A stretch of 64,000 nucleotides of DNA from Shewanella yunxiaonensis (GTDB lineage: Bacteria; Pseudomonadota; Gammaproteobacteria; Enterobacterales; Shewanellaceae), in the NCBI RefSeq assembly GCF_018223345.1, contig NZ_CP073587.1:2267001-2331000 (forward strand). The letters are read 5' to 3'. The notes beneath the pieces were generated by a model. That model saw only the letters and a list, made by a program, of their open reading frames with translations, was not told the DNA's origin and did no database searches. Positions 18,177 through 27,011 of the stretch are shown here, piece after piece. A program made the position numbers and the translations under genes. How positions within the stretch are numbered: the first letter of the stretch is position 1; each line of letters begins with the position of its first letter.

Positions 18177-18192
18177 CTGTTAATATATACAG
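18177..18192. promoter_or_regulatory. LexA (SOS) box shared by polB and dinG
   Basis: CTGTTAATATATACAG fits the gammaproteobacterial LexA consensus CTGT-N8-ACAG with both half-sites perfect. It lies 46 bp from the polB start and 24 bp from the dinG start, placed to repress both. Both genes belong to the SOS regulon in E. coli. Confidence 0.88.
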
Positions 18193-18215
18193 GATTATTT
18201 TCCAGGATCCATTCG

Positions 18216-20288
18216 ATGCTTGCTGCCAATGTAAAAAACCAGATCCGCGAGATTTATAAGGCGATATCCAGCGCGCTACCCAATTTCCGCTCCCGCCGGG
18301 AACAAAATTATATGGTGGCAGAAATCTCCAAAACGTTGGCAGGGGAATACGATAAGCAGCGCCGCATCATAGTGATTGAAGCGGGTACAGGTATTGGTAA
18401 ATCGCTGGCCTATATTCTGGGCACCATTCCGCTGGCATTGGCATCCAAGAAAAAAGTCTGTATCTCCACCGCAACCGTGGCACTGCAAGAGCAGTTGCTG
18501 CACAAAGACCTCCCCTTCTTTTTACAGCACTCGGGCATCGATTTTAAATTCGGCCTGGTAAAAGGGCGGCAGCGTTATGTTTGTCTGGCAAAGCTGGAGA
18601 TGCTGATTGGCGAAAGCAGCACGGGTCAGATGGCAATGTGGCAAACCAAGCCGGATCAATCACAAATACAGTCACTGCAACAGTTACTGCAGGATTATCG
18701 CGCCGGACGCTGGAATGGCGAGTGGGATACCCTAGAAACCCCATTACCGGATCACCTTTGGCAACAGATAGCCTCAGATAAACACAGTTGTCATAAGCAA
18801 CTGGCCAACCACGCAAAATGCCCGTTTCACAAAGCCAGAGAAGATATTGAGGAATGGGATGTGTTAATTGCCAACCACAGTCTGCTGCTGGCCGATCTAG
18901 AACTCGGTGGCGGGGTGATTCTACCAGAACCAGAAAATCTTTTTTATGTTGTTGATGAGGCCCATCACCTGCCAATTGTGGCGCGGGACTTTTCCAGCGC
19001 CCAAGTGCCTGTGCGAGGTGCTGCTGACTGGCTGGAGAAAATAGGCAAACTCGCCGGGAAGCTGCAAACACAGATAAAGAGTAACAATATCATCGCGCCA
19101 GCACAGGCGATGATGGACCACGTTGAGGAACTCACGTCATTACTCAATAAAGTGGCACATTTTTGCGAAACACAACCCAAGCTGTTTGCCAATGAAGATC
19201 AACGCTGGCGCTTTGAGCATGGCAAATTGCCAGGAGCCTTATTGATCCTGGCGGAAAACCTGGCTACCGCCAGTAGCGATGCACTCAAACAGTTCAATAA
19301 GATGCAATTGCTACTGAATGAAAGTTTTAAAGACGGTGAGATCCCCAAACATCAGGCCGAAGCCTTACTTACTGAATGTGGTTTTATGCTGCAACGGCTG
19401 GAAAACCTGCAGAAGCTTTGGAAAATGATGGCGCGGGAAGACAATCCGAAAGGAGCCCCCCTTGCCCGCTGGATTGAAGTGATTAGCGGTAAACAGCCTG
19501 ACTATCTTTGCAGCGCATCCCCCATCGAAGTGGGCTTTATGCTGGAAAACATGCTGTGGGAAAAAGCTGCCGGCGTGGTACTTTGCAGCGCCACGCTGCG
19601 TGCGCTCAACAGCTTTGAACATTTCACTTATCAAGTGGGATTATCGCTCAATGATGGCAGTCGCTATCTGGCGCTACAATCACCGTTTGATTTTGCCAAT
19701 AACGCGACACTGTTTTTACCGCAAATGCAGACTGAGCCCGCAGATGATGCCTATACGGACGAACTGGCGCAACAGATTAAAGCCTTGGTCGAAGAAGAGC
19801 AGGCAACCTTAGTGCTGTTTGCTTCTTACTGGCAAATGGAAAAAGTCACCGAGTTACTCAAAGACAAATTACCGGTTGCGCCGCTTATTCAGGGCAGTGC
19901 GCCGCGACAACTGTTGCTAGAAACGCATAAACAGCGTTGTGATAGCGGCCAACCCAGCATTTTATTCGGCACGGGCAGCTTCTCCGAAGGTCTGGATTTG
20001 CCCGGTGATTATCTGACCAATCTCATTGTCACTAAACTCCCTTTTGCTGTGCCCACTTCCCCCGTGGAACAGGCACATTCGGAATATATCAAACTGAAAG
20101 GAGGTAATCCTTTTCTACAATTGACGATTCCCGATGCCAGCCGCAAGCTAGTCCAGAGTTGTGGACGTTTGCTGCGAAAAGAGGAAGACTATGGCCGAAT
20201 TACCATCCTTGATCGCAGGCTGGTCAGCAAACGTTACGGTAAAGCACTGCTCGACGCCTTACCGCCCTACCGCCGCGTTATTGAATAA
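18216..20288 (+). CDS. dinG: ATP-dependent DNA helicase DinG
   Basis: A 690-aa XPD-like superfamily 2 helicase that unwinds DNA with 5'-to-3' polarity and resolves R-loops. Visible are the Q-motif region SRREQNYMVAEI, Walker A EAGTGIGKSLAY (about 54-65), the DEAH box VVDEAHHLP, and motifs IV-VI ending SCGRLLRKEEDYG. In the iron-sulfur region only three cysteines occur (RYVCLAK, KHSCHKQ, AKCPFHKAR); the third of the four known in E. coli DinG is absent. Transcription starts next to the LexA box. The next gene begins 12 bases after its stop. Confidence 0.94.
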   Translation: MLAANVKNQIREIYKAISSALPNFRSRREQNYMVAEISKTLAGEYDKQRRIIVIEAGTGIGKSLAYILGTIPLALASKKKVCISTATVALQEQLLHKDLPFFLQHSGIDFKFGLVKGRQRYVCLAKLEMLIGESSTGQMAMWQTKPDQSQIQSLQQLLQDYRAGRWNGEWDTLETPLPDHLWQQIASDKHSCHKQLANHAKCPFHKAREDIEEWDVLIANHSLLLADLELGGGVILPEPENLFYVVDEAHHLPIVARDFSSAQVPVRGAADWLEKIGKLAGKLQTQIKSNNIIAPAQAMMDHVEELTSLLNKVAHFCETQPKLFANEDQRWRFEHGKLPGALLILAENLATASSDALKQFNKMQLLLNESFKDGEIPKHQAEALLTECGFMLQRLENLQKLWKMMAREDNPKGAPLARWIEVISGKQPDYLCSASPIEVGFMLENMLWEKAAGVVLCSATLRALNSFEHFTYQVGLSLNDGSRYLALQSPFDFANNATLFLPQMQTEPADDAYTDELAQQIKALVEEEQATLVLFASYWQMEKVTELLKDKLPVAPLIQGSAPRQLLLETHKQRCDSGQPSILFGTGSFSEGLDLPGDYLTNLIVTKLPFAVPTSPVEQAHSEYIKLKGGNPFLQLTIPDASRKLVQSCGRLLRKEEDYGRITILDRRLVSKRYGKALLDALPPYRRVIE

Positions 20289-20300
20289 GCCGGGAATTTT

Positions 20301-21071
20301 GTGGAAATAGTTGCACATTCAGGAAGCTGGTTGCTGTTAGCCATTGTTGGGTTAATTGCTGGCTTTATTGATGCGGTAGTTGGTGGTGGTGGGCTGTTGT
20401 CTATCCCCGCACTACTGACACTCGGGATGCCACCGCATCTTGCACTGGGTACCAATAAACTGGCGGCAAGTTTTGGCTCTTCAATGGCGGCTTACACCTA
20501 CTACCGACAGCATCTGTTGCAACCCAAACTCTGGCGTTCCTGTTTTGTGGCGACCGCCATTGGTGCACTATGTGGCAGCATTTTAGTCTATCTGGTAGAT
20601 ACGTCTTGGCTTGAAAAGCTACTACCATTGCTGATCATCATCATCGCGCTGTACAGTCTGTTGAGTAAAAAGGCACTGAAAGACAAACCAGCTTTAGATG
20701 AAGAACATCCTAAACGCAGCCATAAGATCCTTCAGGGTTTAATCCTCGGCGGTTATGATGGTTTCGCTGGCCCTGGCATTGGCGCGATCTGGATAGTCAG
20801 CTCAAAAACACTCCATAAGTTGTCATTTCTTAAAAGCTGCGCTTTATCACGAGCAATGACCTTTGCCAGTAATACTACTGCGCTAACCGTGTTCTTATTG
20901 CTCGGCAAAGTTGACCTTGCTATTGGATTATTGCTTGGACTTAGCATGATGCTTGGCTCCTTTGTGGGTGCCCATTCAGCGATTCGCTTTGGCCTGCCGT
21001 TTATTCGACCACTGTTTATCACCATGGTCATGGCAATGGCGTTACATCTCACCTGGAGTGCTTGGTTATGA
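20301..21071 (+). CDS. TSUP/TauE-SafE family membrane permease, second copy
   Basis: A 256-aa TSUP permease paralogous to the one at 1723-2499: AGFIDAVVGGGGLLSIPAL parallels AGFIDSIAGGGGLLTIPAL, and GGYDGFAGPGIGAIW forms the second repeat. About eight membrane segments are present. It starts at GTG, 12 bases after the dinG stop, and its stop overlaps the priC ATG as ATGA, so it is translated within a dinG-led operon. The substrate is unknown. Confidence 0.85.
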   Translation: MEIVAHSGSWLLLAIVGLIAGFIDAVVGGGGLLSIPALLTLGMPPHLALGTNKLAASFGSSMAAYTYYRQHLLQPKLWRSCFVATAIGALCGSILVYLVDTSWLEKLLPLLIIIIALYSLLSKKALKDKPALDEEHPKRSHKILQGLILGGYDGFAGPGIGAIWIVSSKTLHKLSFLKSCALSRAMTFASNTTALTVFLLLGKVDLAIGLLLGLSMMLGSFVGAHSAIRFGLPFIRPLFITMVMAMALHLTWSAWL

Positions 21072-21730
21072 ACCAACAACAACTGGTAAGCAAATTGCGT
21101 GAACAGTTGGTGCAGCTGGAACAACAAGTATTGCAACACGATGCATCACTCCCCGCCAAGGACCACAAATTACTGGCCCATCTTGAACGCTTCAATGATG
21201 AACTATTTCATCAGAATGGCGCCAAGCTCGCACCTTGTGTGCAACAACTCCGAGACAATATCAACCAATTAGAAAAACAGCTGCAATTACAGATGTCAGC
21301 AGCGACGGTCAGCAGGACCTGTGAAAAAATTCAGGATCGCTTTTCAGCACTAAAGCGGGCTATGGCAACCACGGCGATAGATGTCAAAGAACAGCAGCAA
21401 CAAAAACTGAGTAAACAACGATATTTCCAGCAAAAGCAGTCCTTGCACCACGAGCAGAGCGGCTTCAGCTGGATTGCCAGTCAGGTGATGTCAAGCAGCC
21501 ATAAGCTGTACGACGAACTAAATAAACACCTGAATTGGGAGAAGAAAATTTTATTCAAAATTGAACAATTGCAATCGCAGCTAGACACCTGTCATAGTAC
21601 TGCAAAAATTGCGGTCCAGAATGACCTGCTTTTGATGCACCGCCGTTTGGGTAAGTGCCGCCAGGCCATCAGCTATATTGAAGATCGCATCCAAACGTTC
21701 GAACGCCCGCAGCAAAATAACCATCGTTAA
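21068..21730 (+). CDS. priC: Primosomal replication protein N'' (PriC-like)
   Basis: A 220-aa basic, helical protein with the PriC pattern: N-terminal LVSKLREQLVQLEQQ, a conserved HLERFNDELF stretch, a central RCEKIQDRF-like segment (RTCEKIQDRFSALKRAM), and a C-terminal HEQSGFSWIASQ then RRLGKCRQAISYIEDRIQ. PriC reloads DnaB at stalled forks. The ATG overlaps the stop of the permease gene; a TTG two codons upstream is less likely. Its place behind dinG suggests shared damage-response expression. Confidence 0.85.
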   Translation: MNQQQLVSKLREQLVQLEQQVLQHDASLPAKDHKLLAHLERFNDELFHQNGAKLAPCVQQLRDNINQLEKQLQLQMSAATVSRTCEKIQDRFSALKRAMATTAIDVKEQQQQKLSKQRYFQQKQSLHHEQSGFSWIASQVMSSSHKLYDELNKHLNWEKKILFKIEQLQSQLDTCHSTAKIAVQNDLLLMHRRLGKCRQAISYIEDRIQTFERPQQNNHR

Positions 21731-21739
21731 GGAGCAACA

Positions 21740-22426
21740 ATGAAATTAACTGTTACCGCTTCAGCGCTGTTTGCGCTTCTTAGCTCATCTTCCGTATTGG
21801 CGGCCAACCTCAATATTCCCATGTCTTTTGAATATTTGGCTCTGGATGGACAAGAAGTCGAGACTAACCATTTTACACATAAAGCAGACCTTACCCTGTC
21901 TGACGGCGAACACAAAATCGCGATCCGCTACAGTGATGTATACGATGATGGGATTAGCGAAAGCCCTAATTTTGTAAAGTCATCACCCTTCATTGTGACA
22001 CTGAATACCAGCGGCGATCATCAATATATTCTGCTGCCGAAAAGCAAAATTGTAGCACCACAAAAATATGCCAAGGCGCCTGAAGTGATTATCAAACGTA
22101 AAGATGGTGGCGCAGTCGATTACAGTATCGTACAGACCCAACTGAAAGAAGATTCCTTTATGAGTAAACTTTTAGGCACGGATACTGGTGTTGATGTTGA
22201 CTCTGCTTCTGTAGCCGTCACCGCAGGAAAGGAGTTACCCACTGCGCCTATCAAACAACCAACAGAAGTTGAGGCCATGACAACCCCAGTAACCGCACCC
22301 GCGGCACAGACTCCAGCGAGTCAGACAGACTCAGCACATGCCGGCCAAATGCTGCAATACTGGTGGTTGCATGCTGATGCGGCAACCCGAAAAGAGTTTA
22401 TGAGCTGGGCTATCAAGCAATTGTAA
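21740..22426 (+). CDS. DUF2057 (YccT-like) family secreted protein
   Basis: A 228-aa exported protein with a signal peptide (cleavage after SVLAA) and the DUF2057 pattern LNIPMSFEYLALDGQEV, then KADLTLSDGEHKIAIRYSDVYDD, and a Pro/Thr/Ala-rich low-complexity segment (about 165-200) before the C terminus. Members occur in the periplasm or envelope of gammaproteobacteria; no biochemical role is clear. AAGGAG stands nine bases before its ATG and it follows priC directly. Confidence 0.82.
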   Translation: MKLTVTASALFALLSSSSVLAANLNIPMSFEYLALDGQEVETNHFTHKADLTLSDGEHKIAIRYSDVYDDGISESPNFVKSSPFIVTLNTSGDHQYILLPKSKIVAPQKYAKAPEVIIKRKDGGAVDYSIVQTQLKEDSFMSKLLGTDTGVDVDSASVAVTAGKELPTAPIKQPTEVEAMTTPVTAPAAQTPASQTDSAHAGQMLQYWWLHADAATRKEFMSWAIKQL

Positions 22427-22438
22427 TGATTTGCTATT

Positions 22439-23347
22439 TTGATCCCGGTCAGCTATCACGCCAGCTACTCAACGCTGGCGTTACCCCCCCACCACCGCTT
22501 TCCGATTGGCAAATATCAGGCGCTGTTCCACTGGTTACAACAAAGTGATATTTGCCATCACTTTCAAATAATGTCGCCCTCAGCTATTGCGCCGGTTCAG
22601 CTATGTCTGGTTCATGATCCTGAGTATATCCAGCAGTTTATCAATGGCACACTTCCCAAAGAAAAAATGCGACGTATTGGATTCCCGTGGAGTGAAGCTT
22701 TGGTAAGGCGTACTTTACATTCGTTGGGAGGGACACTACTTGCTACGCAGCAAGCACTAGAACAGCGAATAGCCATGCAAATTAGCGGCGGTTATCATCA
22801 TGCCTATCGCGACTTTGGCAGTGGCTATTGCATTTTTAATGATCTGGTATTTGCCGCTGCTAGCGTAATCAGTCAAGGAACAGTCGACCGCGCGCTGATC
22901 ATTGATTGCGATGTCCATCAAGGCGATGGAACTGCCAATATGACGGTTGGGCGGGATGACATCATCAGTTGCTCTATTCACTGCACAAAAAATTTTCCTG
23001 CACGTAAGCAACAATCACACTACGACCTTGAACTACCACCTGACAGTAATGGCTCAGAGTATTTTGAGTTACTTCAGCAATCGATACCTTGGATATTGCA
23101 TCGTCATCAGCCACAGATTATTTTTTATGATGCTGGTGTCGACGTTCATCGAGACGATGAATTGGGTCTGTTAAACCTAACAACGCAAGACATCTATCTG
23201 CGCGATAAATGGATATTAGGGCTTGCTGCTGCCAAGGAGATCCCAATTGTGTGCGTCAGTGGAGGCGGATATTGCCACGACACTCTACAATTAATCTCTA
23301 GACACAGTCAGTTATATCTTGCCGCCGCTGAATGCTTTGCAAACTGA
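22439..23347 (+). CDS. Histone-deacetylase-fold protein (AcuC/HDAC family)
   Basis: A 302-aa member of the arginase/deacetylase fold that removes acetyl groups from proteins or small amines. Active-site features are GGYHHAYRD (His120, His121), the zinc ligands in IDCDVHQGDGTA (D158, H160) and Asp234 in DAGVDVHRDDELG. A TGA 12 bases upstream leaves TTG at 22439 as the best start, with no clear ribosome-binding site, so coupling to the upstream gene is likely. The substrate is unknown; the ComFB-like gene follows 13 bases later. Confidence 0.88.
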   Translation: MIPVSYHASYSTLALPPHHRFPIGKYQALFHWLQQSDICHHFQIMSPSAIAPVQLCLVHDPEYIQQFINGTLPKEKMRRIGFPWSEALVRRTLHSLGGTLLATQQALEQRIAMQISGGYHHAYRDFGSGYCIFNDLVFAAASVISQGTVDRALIIDCDVHQGDGTANMTVGRDDIISCSIHCTKNFPARKQQSHYDLELPPDSNGSEYFELLQQSIPWILHRHQPQIIFYDAGVDVHRDDELGLLNLTTQDIYLRDKWILGLAAAKEIPIVCVSGGGYCHDTLQLISRHSQLYLAAAECFAN

Positions 23348-23360
23348 AGGAGAACAGTGA

Positions 23361-23654
23361 ATGCAACTGGATATCCGCAATTACTACGAAGTACTACTGA
23401 TGGAAATTCTGTCTGATGAAGGGCTGCTAGAGGAGCTTCCTGAAAACTATCTGGCGGATCTTGCGTGTATTACGTTAAACCAATTGCCCGTGCGCTATAT
23501 CCACCATCTGGTAGATACTTATTTTTACGATGATATTGGTGAACAAGAACAGATGCGCCGAGAAATCTACTCAGCACTGGAAAAATCCAGAGCCTTTTTG
23601 AAATCTAAATTAGCCAAAGACGGCAAGACAACTGAATCATCATCGATGAGCTAG
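23361..23654 (+). CDS. ComFB-like small protein
   Basis: A 97-aa protein of the late competence development ComFB family: RNYYEVLLMEILSDEG at the N terminus and DLACITLNQLPVRYIHH in the middle are the family landmarks. It is last in the run from dinG. In other bacteria ComFB domains have been tied to signalling, but here only the family can be stated. AAGGAG precedes the start. Confidence 0.8.
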   Translation: MQLDIRNYYEVLLMEILSDEGLLEELPENYLADLACITLNQLPVRYIHHLVDTYFYDDIGEQEQMRREIYSALEKSRAFLKSKLAKDGKTTESSSMS

Positions 23655-23760
23655 ACGGCTTTTAGTTAGATTTAACTGAACAATTTCTCATGAAATGTAC
23701 CACCAAGTGTACGACTCGATGTTTTTCTGAGATAGCTCTTTGATTATAAGAAAGATTGGA

Positions 23761-23869
23761 GGCTCCCCCAGAGCCAACACCCCGGCACATGAATCGCTCG
23801 CTACGGTTGCTCCCTTCCGGGCCTGGCCGAGTTCACGAGTTATCATTGCGGGGGGACCCTGGGGTCGCC
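23761..23869 (-). ncRNA. ffs: Signal recognition particle RNA (4.5S)
   Basis: Read on the minus strand, the sequence has the bacterial small SRP RNA core: GGCCAGGCCCGGAAGGGAGC, with the GGAA tetraloop, then the asymmetric internal loop strand GCAACC and the closing stem, with GGCGACCCC at the 5' end pairing with GGGGGAGCC at the 3' end. Length is about 109 nt, close to the E. coli 4.5S RNA (114 nt). It pairs with Ffh to target nascent membrane proteins. The ends are set by the stem and may differ by a few bases. Confidence 0.93.
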
Positions 23870-23971
23870 ACTGATTTGCAGCGTTACTGCAACGGCGTGG
23901 ATTATCTCCGAAGGAACCCTAGGGATCAAGGATAAATACCGGCAACTGAAGTAACTGACGATTAGATAAAC

Positions 23972-24002
23972 AAAAAGTCCGCAATCACGGACTTTTTTAT
24001 TT
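23972..24002 (-). terminator. Terminator after comEA-like gene
   Basis: AAAGTCCG pairs with CGGACTTT around a six-base loop, with A- and T-tracts on either side, so it can act in both directions. It lies 19 bases beyond the comEA-like stop and upstream of the SRP RNA promoter region. Confidence 0.85.
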
Positions 24003-24020
24003 TTACTAAGCCTGGTCGTA

Positions 24021-24329
24021 TCACAATGACAACAAGTGGCCGTTCTTTTCAATGAATTTCGGGCCAATCCCTTTTACTTTGGTCAAATCCTCTAAGGACG
24101 CGAATTTGCCGTTGGTTTCCCGATATTCCACGATTGCCTTGGCTTTTGCTTCACCAATCCCCTTAAGGAGCTGCAACTCAGCAGCACTGGCAGTATTAAC
24201 ATTTACTTTTTGTAGCTGCTCTGCTTGCTTAACAACTTCCGGAGCAACAGTTTCTGCATAGGATGTAAAAATATACATTGGTGCAAGCATGGCAACCGCC
24301 ATTGCCACCGTTTTCAGATAGCGTTTCAT
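24021..24329 (-). CDS. ComEA-type helix-hairpin-helix DNA-binding protein
   Basis: A 102-aa exported protein with a signal peptide (about residues 1-25) and one tandem helix-hairpin-helix domain: VNVNTASAAELQLLKGIGEAKAKAI and the second hairpin LTKVKGIGPKFIEKN. Such short ComEA homologues bind DNA in the periplasm; in naturally competent relatives they pull in transforming DNA, but competence is not shown by this window. It is a single-gene unit with its own terminator. Confidence 0.9.
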   Translation of the reverse strand: MKRYLKTVAMAVAMLAPMYIFTSYAETVAPEVVKQAEQLQKVNVNTASAAELQLLKGIGEAKAKAIVEYRETNGKFASLEDLTKVKGIGPKFIEKNGHLLSL

Positions 24330-24439
24330 ATTGATTCTCCATTTAGATATCCGTAAAAATCAGGCCGAATTCCATATATCCCTAGCCCATGGAGAAGTGT
24401 AGTAAACGTTCAAAAATTAGCCAAATCTAAATTTACGAC

Positions 24440-25549
24440 TTAGGATACTTCGTTATCTTCAGTCGCCTGCTTGGCTTTTTGGCGAAGTTGTTGCAGCTCT
24501 TGCAGTAATTCTTTATGAATACCCGACAAACGCGGTCGTTGTTTATCATCAAATGCTAGCGGTCGACATAGTGCCATCGCCTGATATCCGAGTCTGGCAG
24601 TCAGTAACCCCGCGCCGAGCCCCTGCCCTAATCTGGCGGATAACTTGCCAGTCAATTCAACAGATAACAATTGATTGCCGATATCCATCGCAAGTTCCGT
24701 TGTACCGGCATAAAGGATATTGAGCACAATCCCGCGAAAGAGCCTGATACGGCTCCAGTAACCCAGTTTGATACCATAACTCTCGGCTATCTGACTGATC
24801 ATCTTCTGGTTGCGCCACAACACTAAGGCCATGTCTAACACGGCAAACGGGCTAATCGCCAGCAGTAACGCCGACTCAGCAGCAAAATGACGCACAATTT
24901 TTTTCGCCGCTTGATCTCGTTGGCGCAGCACAATAGTGTCAAATAAACGCACCTGTTCCGCATCATTCTGTTCCGGTGATAATGCCGCTTCCAACGCGCG
25001 GATCTCTGCGACTGCAGAAGAAGGCATTGAGGCGGTAATTCCCCGAATAAACGGCAGGGCCTCGCCCATCTGCATACTGCCGAGTAAACGTGCCCCGATA
25101 ACCCTGTCATCCTCCATCTGTTTCAATTTTTTCAGCTGTCGCCATTCAGCCAGGGTAATCCCACCGGTCCATAACAACACCACCCCGATAACCGTACTGT
25201 AGAAGCCAAATAGCCAAGGGCTTTGGGTCCAGGCGTCAGCTAGCCCCAATCCGGTTTGCACAACGACGGCTGCTAGCAGTCCCGATAGCGCGAGTTTTGC
25301 CAGCCGTGATAATTTTTTGGGTCTGAGCAAGGTTCCAATAGAAGCCTGCTTTTTGGCATGATGCGCAAGTATCTCATCCGCATCGGCGGTATCCTTTACC
25401 GGTAGCAGAACTGTCGCAGTAGGTTCAAACGTCACTTGGGTAGTCTGCTGATACTCACGAAATGGACGAAGATTATCCTGCTCGGTTGTTTGCTGTGTTA
25501 AAGGCTGTGCAGTGTTTTCGTTTGACTGCATTTTCTGTTTTGACGTCAT
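24440..25549 (-). CDS. ycjF: YcjF-like (UPF0283/DUF697) membrane protein
   Basis: A 369-aa inner-membrane protein with two close hydrophobic segments (about residues 85-130) and a C-terminal DUF697 domain (LSARLGQGLGAGLLTARLGYQAMALCRPL). It is the standard partner of YcjX; the two genes overlap by four bases here as in enterobacteria, where both belong to the phage-shock regulon. Its molecular role is unknown. Confidence 0.9.
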   Translation of the reverse strand: MTSKQKMQSNENTAQPLTQQTTEQDNLRPFREYQQTTQVTFEPTATVLLPVKDTADADEILAHHAKKQASIGTLLRPKKLSRLAKLALSGLLAAVVVQTGLGLADAWTQSPWLFGFYSTVIGVVLLWTGGITLAEWRQLKKLKQMEDDRVIGARLLGSMQMGEALPFIRGITASMPSSAVAEIRALEAALSPEQNDAEQVRLFDTIVLRQRDQAAKKIVRHFAAESALLLAISPFAVLDMALVLWRNQKMISQIAESYGIKLGYWSRIRLFRGIVLNILYAGTTELAMDIGNQLLSVELTGKLSARLGQGLGAGLLTARLGYQAMALCRPLAFDDKQRPRLSGIHKELLQELQQLRQKAKQATEDNEVS

Positions 25550-26964
25550 TGCAGTTTGTCCCCTAACAAAAACTCAAGCAGATGGTCGAGACGCACGTGT
25601 TCAAAGTCCTCGGCACTATCCACTTTAGGTGGCGCAAAATCACAGAAGTGAAACCCTTGTTGCTGCCAGAATGTTTCATCCGGCAAATGCCTTGGGACCT
25701 GACCAGGATAGAGCGTTACATATTGGCGATCGCTGAGTCGGGTACCGGTAACCACCTCCTGCTCACCATATTCGTTATCACTCACCATTCCTGGACGAGT
25801 GGCGCGAATAGCACTCACCGCCATGGTTTCAACACTACAGCCAGCACTGTCGGCAAAGTTTCGCCCTGGAGCCAGCATGGCATTTAACAGTGCTAACACA
25901 TTACCTTGTTGATCACGAGTGATCTGATCCACTTTACTCGCGGCGAATAGCAGTTTGTCTATCTTGGGCGCAAACAGACGTCGTAACAAACTGCTGTTGC
26001 CAAACCGAAAACTCTGGGTAATGGCGTTAAGTGCCCGGGTCATATCTTCAAATTGTGCTTTACCGCGATTAAGCGCTGTAAAACAATCCACCAGTACCAA
26101 CTGTCGGTCAAAGCCAGCGAAATAGTCGTAATAAAAGGGTTTGACGACTTTAGCGACGTACTCGCGGTAGCGGTGTTCTAGTACCCGATAAATTGAGCCA
26201 GATACCCATTTTTCTGCCATGAGTTGTTGGGGTAATAATGGGAAAAAGCTCAGGATTGGGGCGCCGGCCAAATCGCCGGGTAACAGCAATCTGCCCGGTT
26301 GTGCCAGATAAAATCCTTGCTGCTGTACCATGTCCAACAACAGTTGTTGGTAACTCGCCGCTACCATGGCAAGCTGTTCATCGCTGGCTTCAGCGTCAGG
26401 CAATAGGGCACTCACCTTTGCCTCAAAAGCCTCGAAATAGGGAGATAACCTGAAATTATCAATGGATGCCCACACGCTATCACACCATTGCTGATAACTC
26501 AGACCCAACATAGGTAAATCCAATAACCATTCACCCGGATAATCGACAATATCCAATAACAGGGTGGCACTAGTATCATCGAGAAACTTAGCTAACAGTC
26601 CTTGCGCCGGCCGAAACTTGATTGCTAACCGTAGTTCGCTGATATTGGTGGTGGACGGCGGCCACTGCGGTGTTTCCGCCAGTAATTGATTGAGCGCTGT
26701 TTCATAGCCAAAACTGGCTAATTGTAAATCCGGTTGTAGTACGCGTTTCGTCGCCAGCAATCGTTGATCTCGACACACGGAAAAAAGCGGCAGTTGTTTA
26801 CTGTTATTGGGAGACACAAGTAATAGCTTATTGATGATTGCCGTAATAAACGCCGTTTTTCCTGCGCCGGCGAGTCCTGTGACTGCCAGTCGCAGATGCT
26901 GGTTTGCAGTGCGATAACTCAGCTCTAATGCTTTATTTTTCAGTTGCTGCCAGTGGCGATTCAT
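25546..26964 (-). CDS. ycjX: YcjX-like P-loop protein
   Basis: A 472-aa YcjX/DUF463 family P-loop NTPase with Walker A GLAGAGKT at about residues 30-37 and LLLDIVDYPGEWLLDLPM as the Walker B/G3-like region. It is associated with the phage-shock response; the biochemical role is unclear. It is separated from pspC upstream by a terminator, so partial read-through from the psp promoter is likely. Confidence 0.92.
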   Translation of the reverse strand: MNRHWQQLKNKALELSYRTANQHLRLAVTGLAGAGKTAFITAIINKLLLVSPNNSKQLPLFSVCRDQRLLATKRVLQPDLQLASFGYETALNQLLAETPQWPPSTTNISELRLAIKFRPAQGLLAKFLDDTSATLLLDIVDYPGEWLLDLPMLGLSYQQWCDSVWASIDNFRLSPYFEAFEAKVSALLPDAEASDEQLAMVAASYQQLLLDMVQQQGFYLAQPGRLLLPGDLAGAPILSFFPLLPQQLMAEKWVSGSIYRVLEHRYREYVAKVVKPFYYDYFAGFDRQLVLVDCFTALNRGKAQFEDMTRALNAITQSFRFGNSSLLRRLFAPKIDKLLFAASKVDQITRDQQGNVLALLNAMLAPGRNFADSAGCSVETMAVSAIRATRPGMVSDNEYGEQEVVTGTRLSDRQYVTLYPGQVPRHLPDETFWQQQGFHFCDFAPPKVDSAEDFEHVRLDHLLEFLLGDKLQ

Positions 26965-26980
26965 AAGGCTCCCAAAAACA

Positions 26981-27002
26981 AAAAGGGCGGCCAGGCCGCC
27001 CT
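26981..27002 (-). terminator. Terminator between pspC and ycjX
   Basis: AGGGCGGC pairs with GCCGCCCT around a three-base loop, followed on the minus strand by TTTTTG. It ends the pspABC transcript, with some read-through into ycjXF possible. Confidence 0.82.
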
Positions 27003-27011
27003 CTACGAGGA

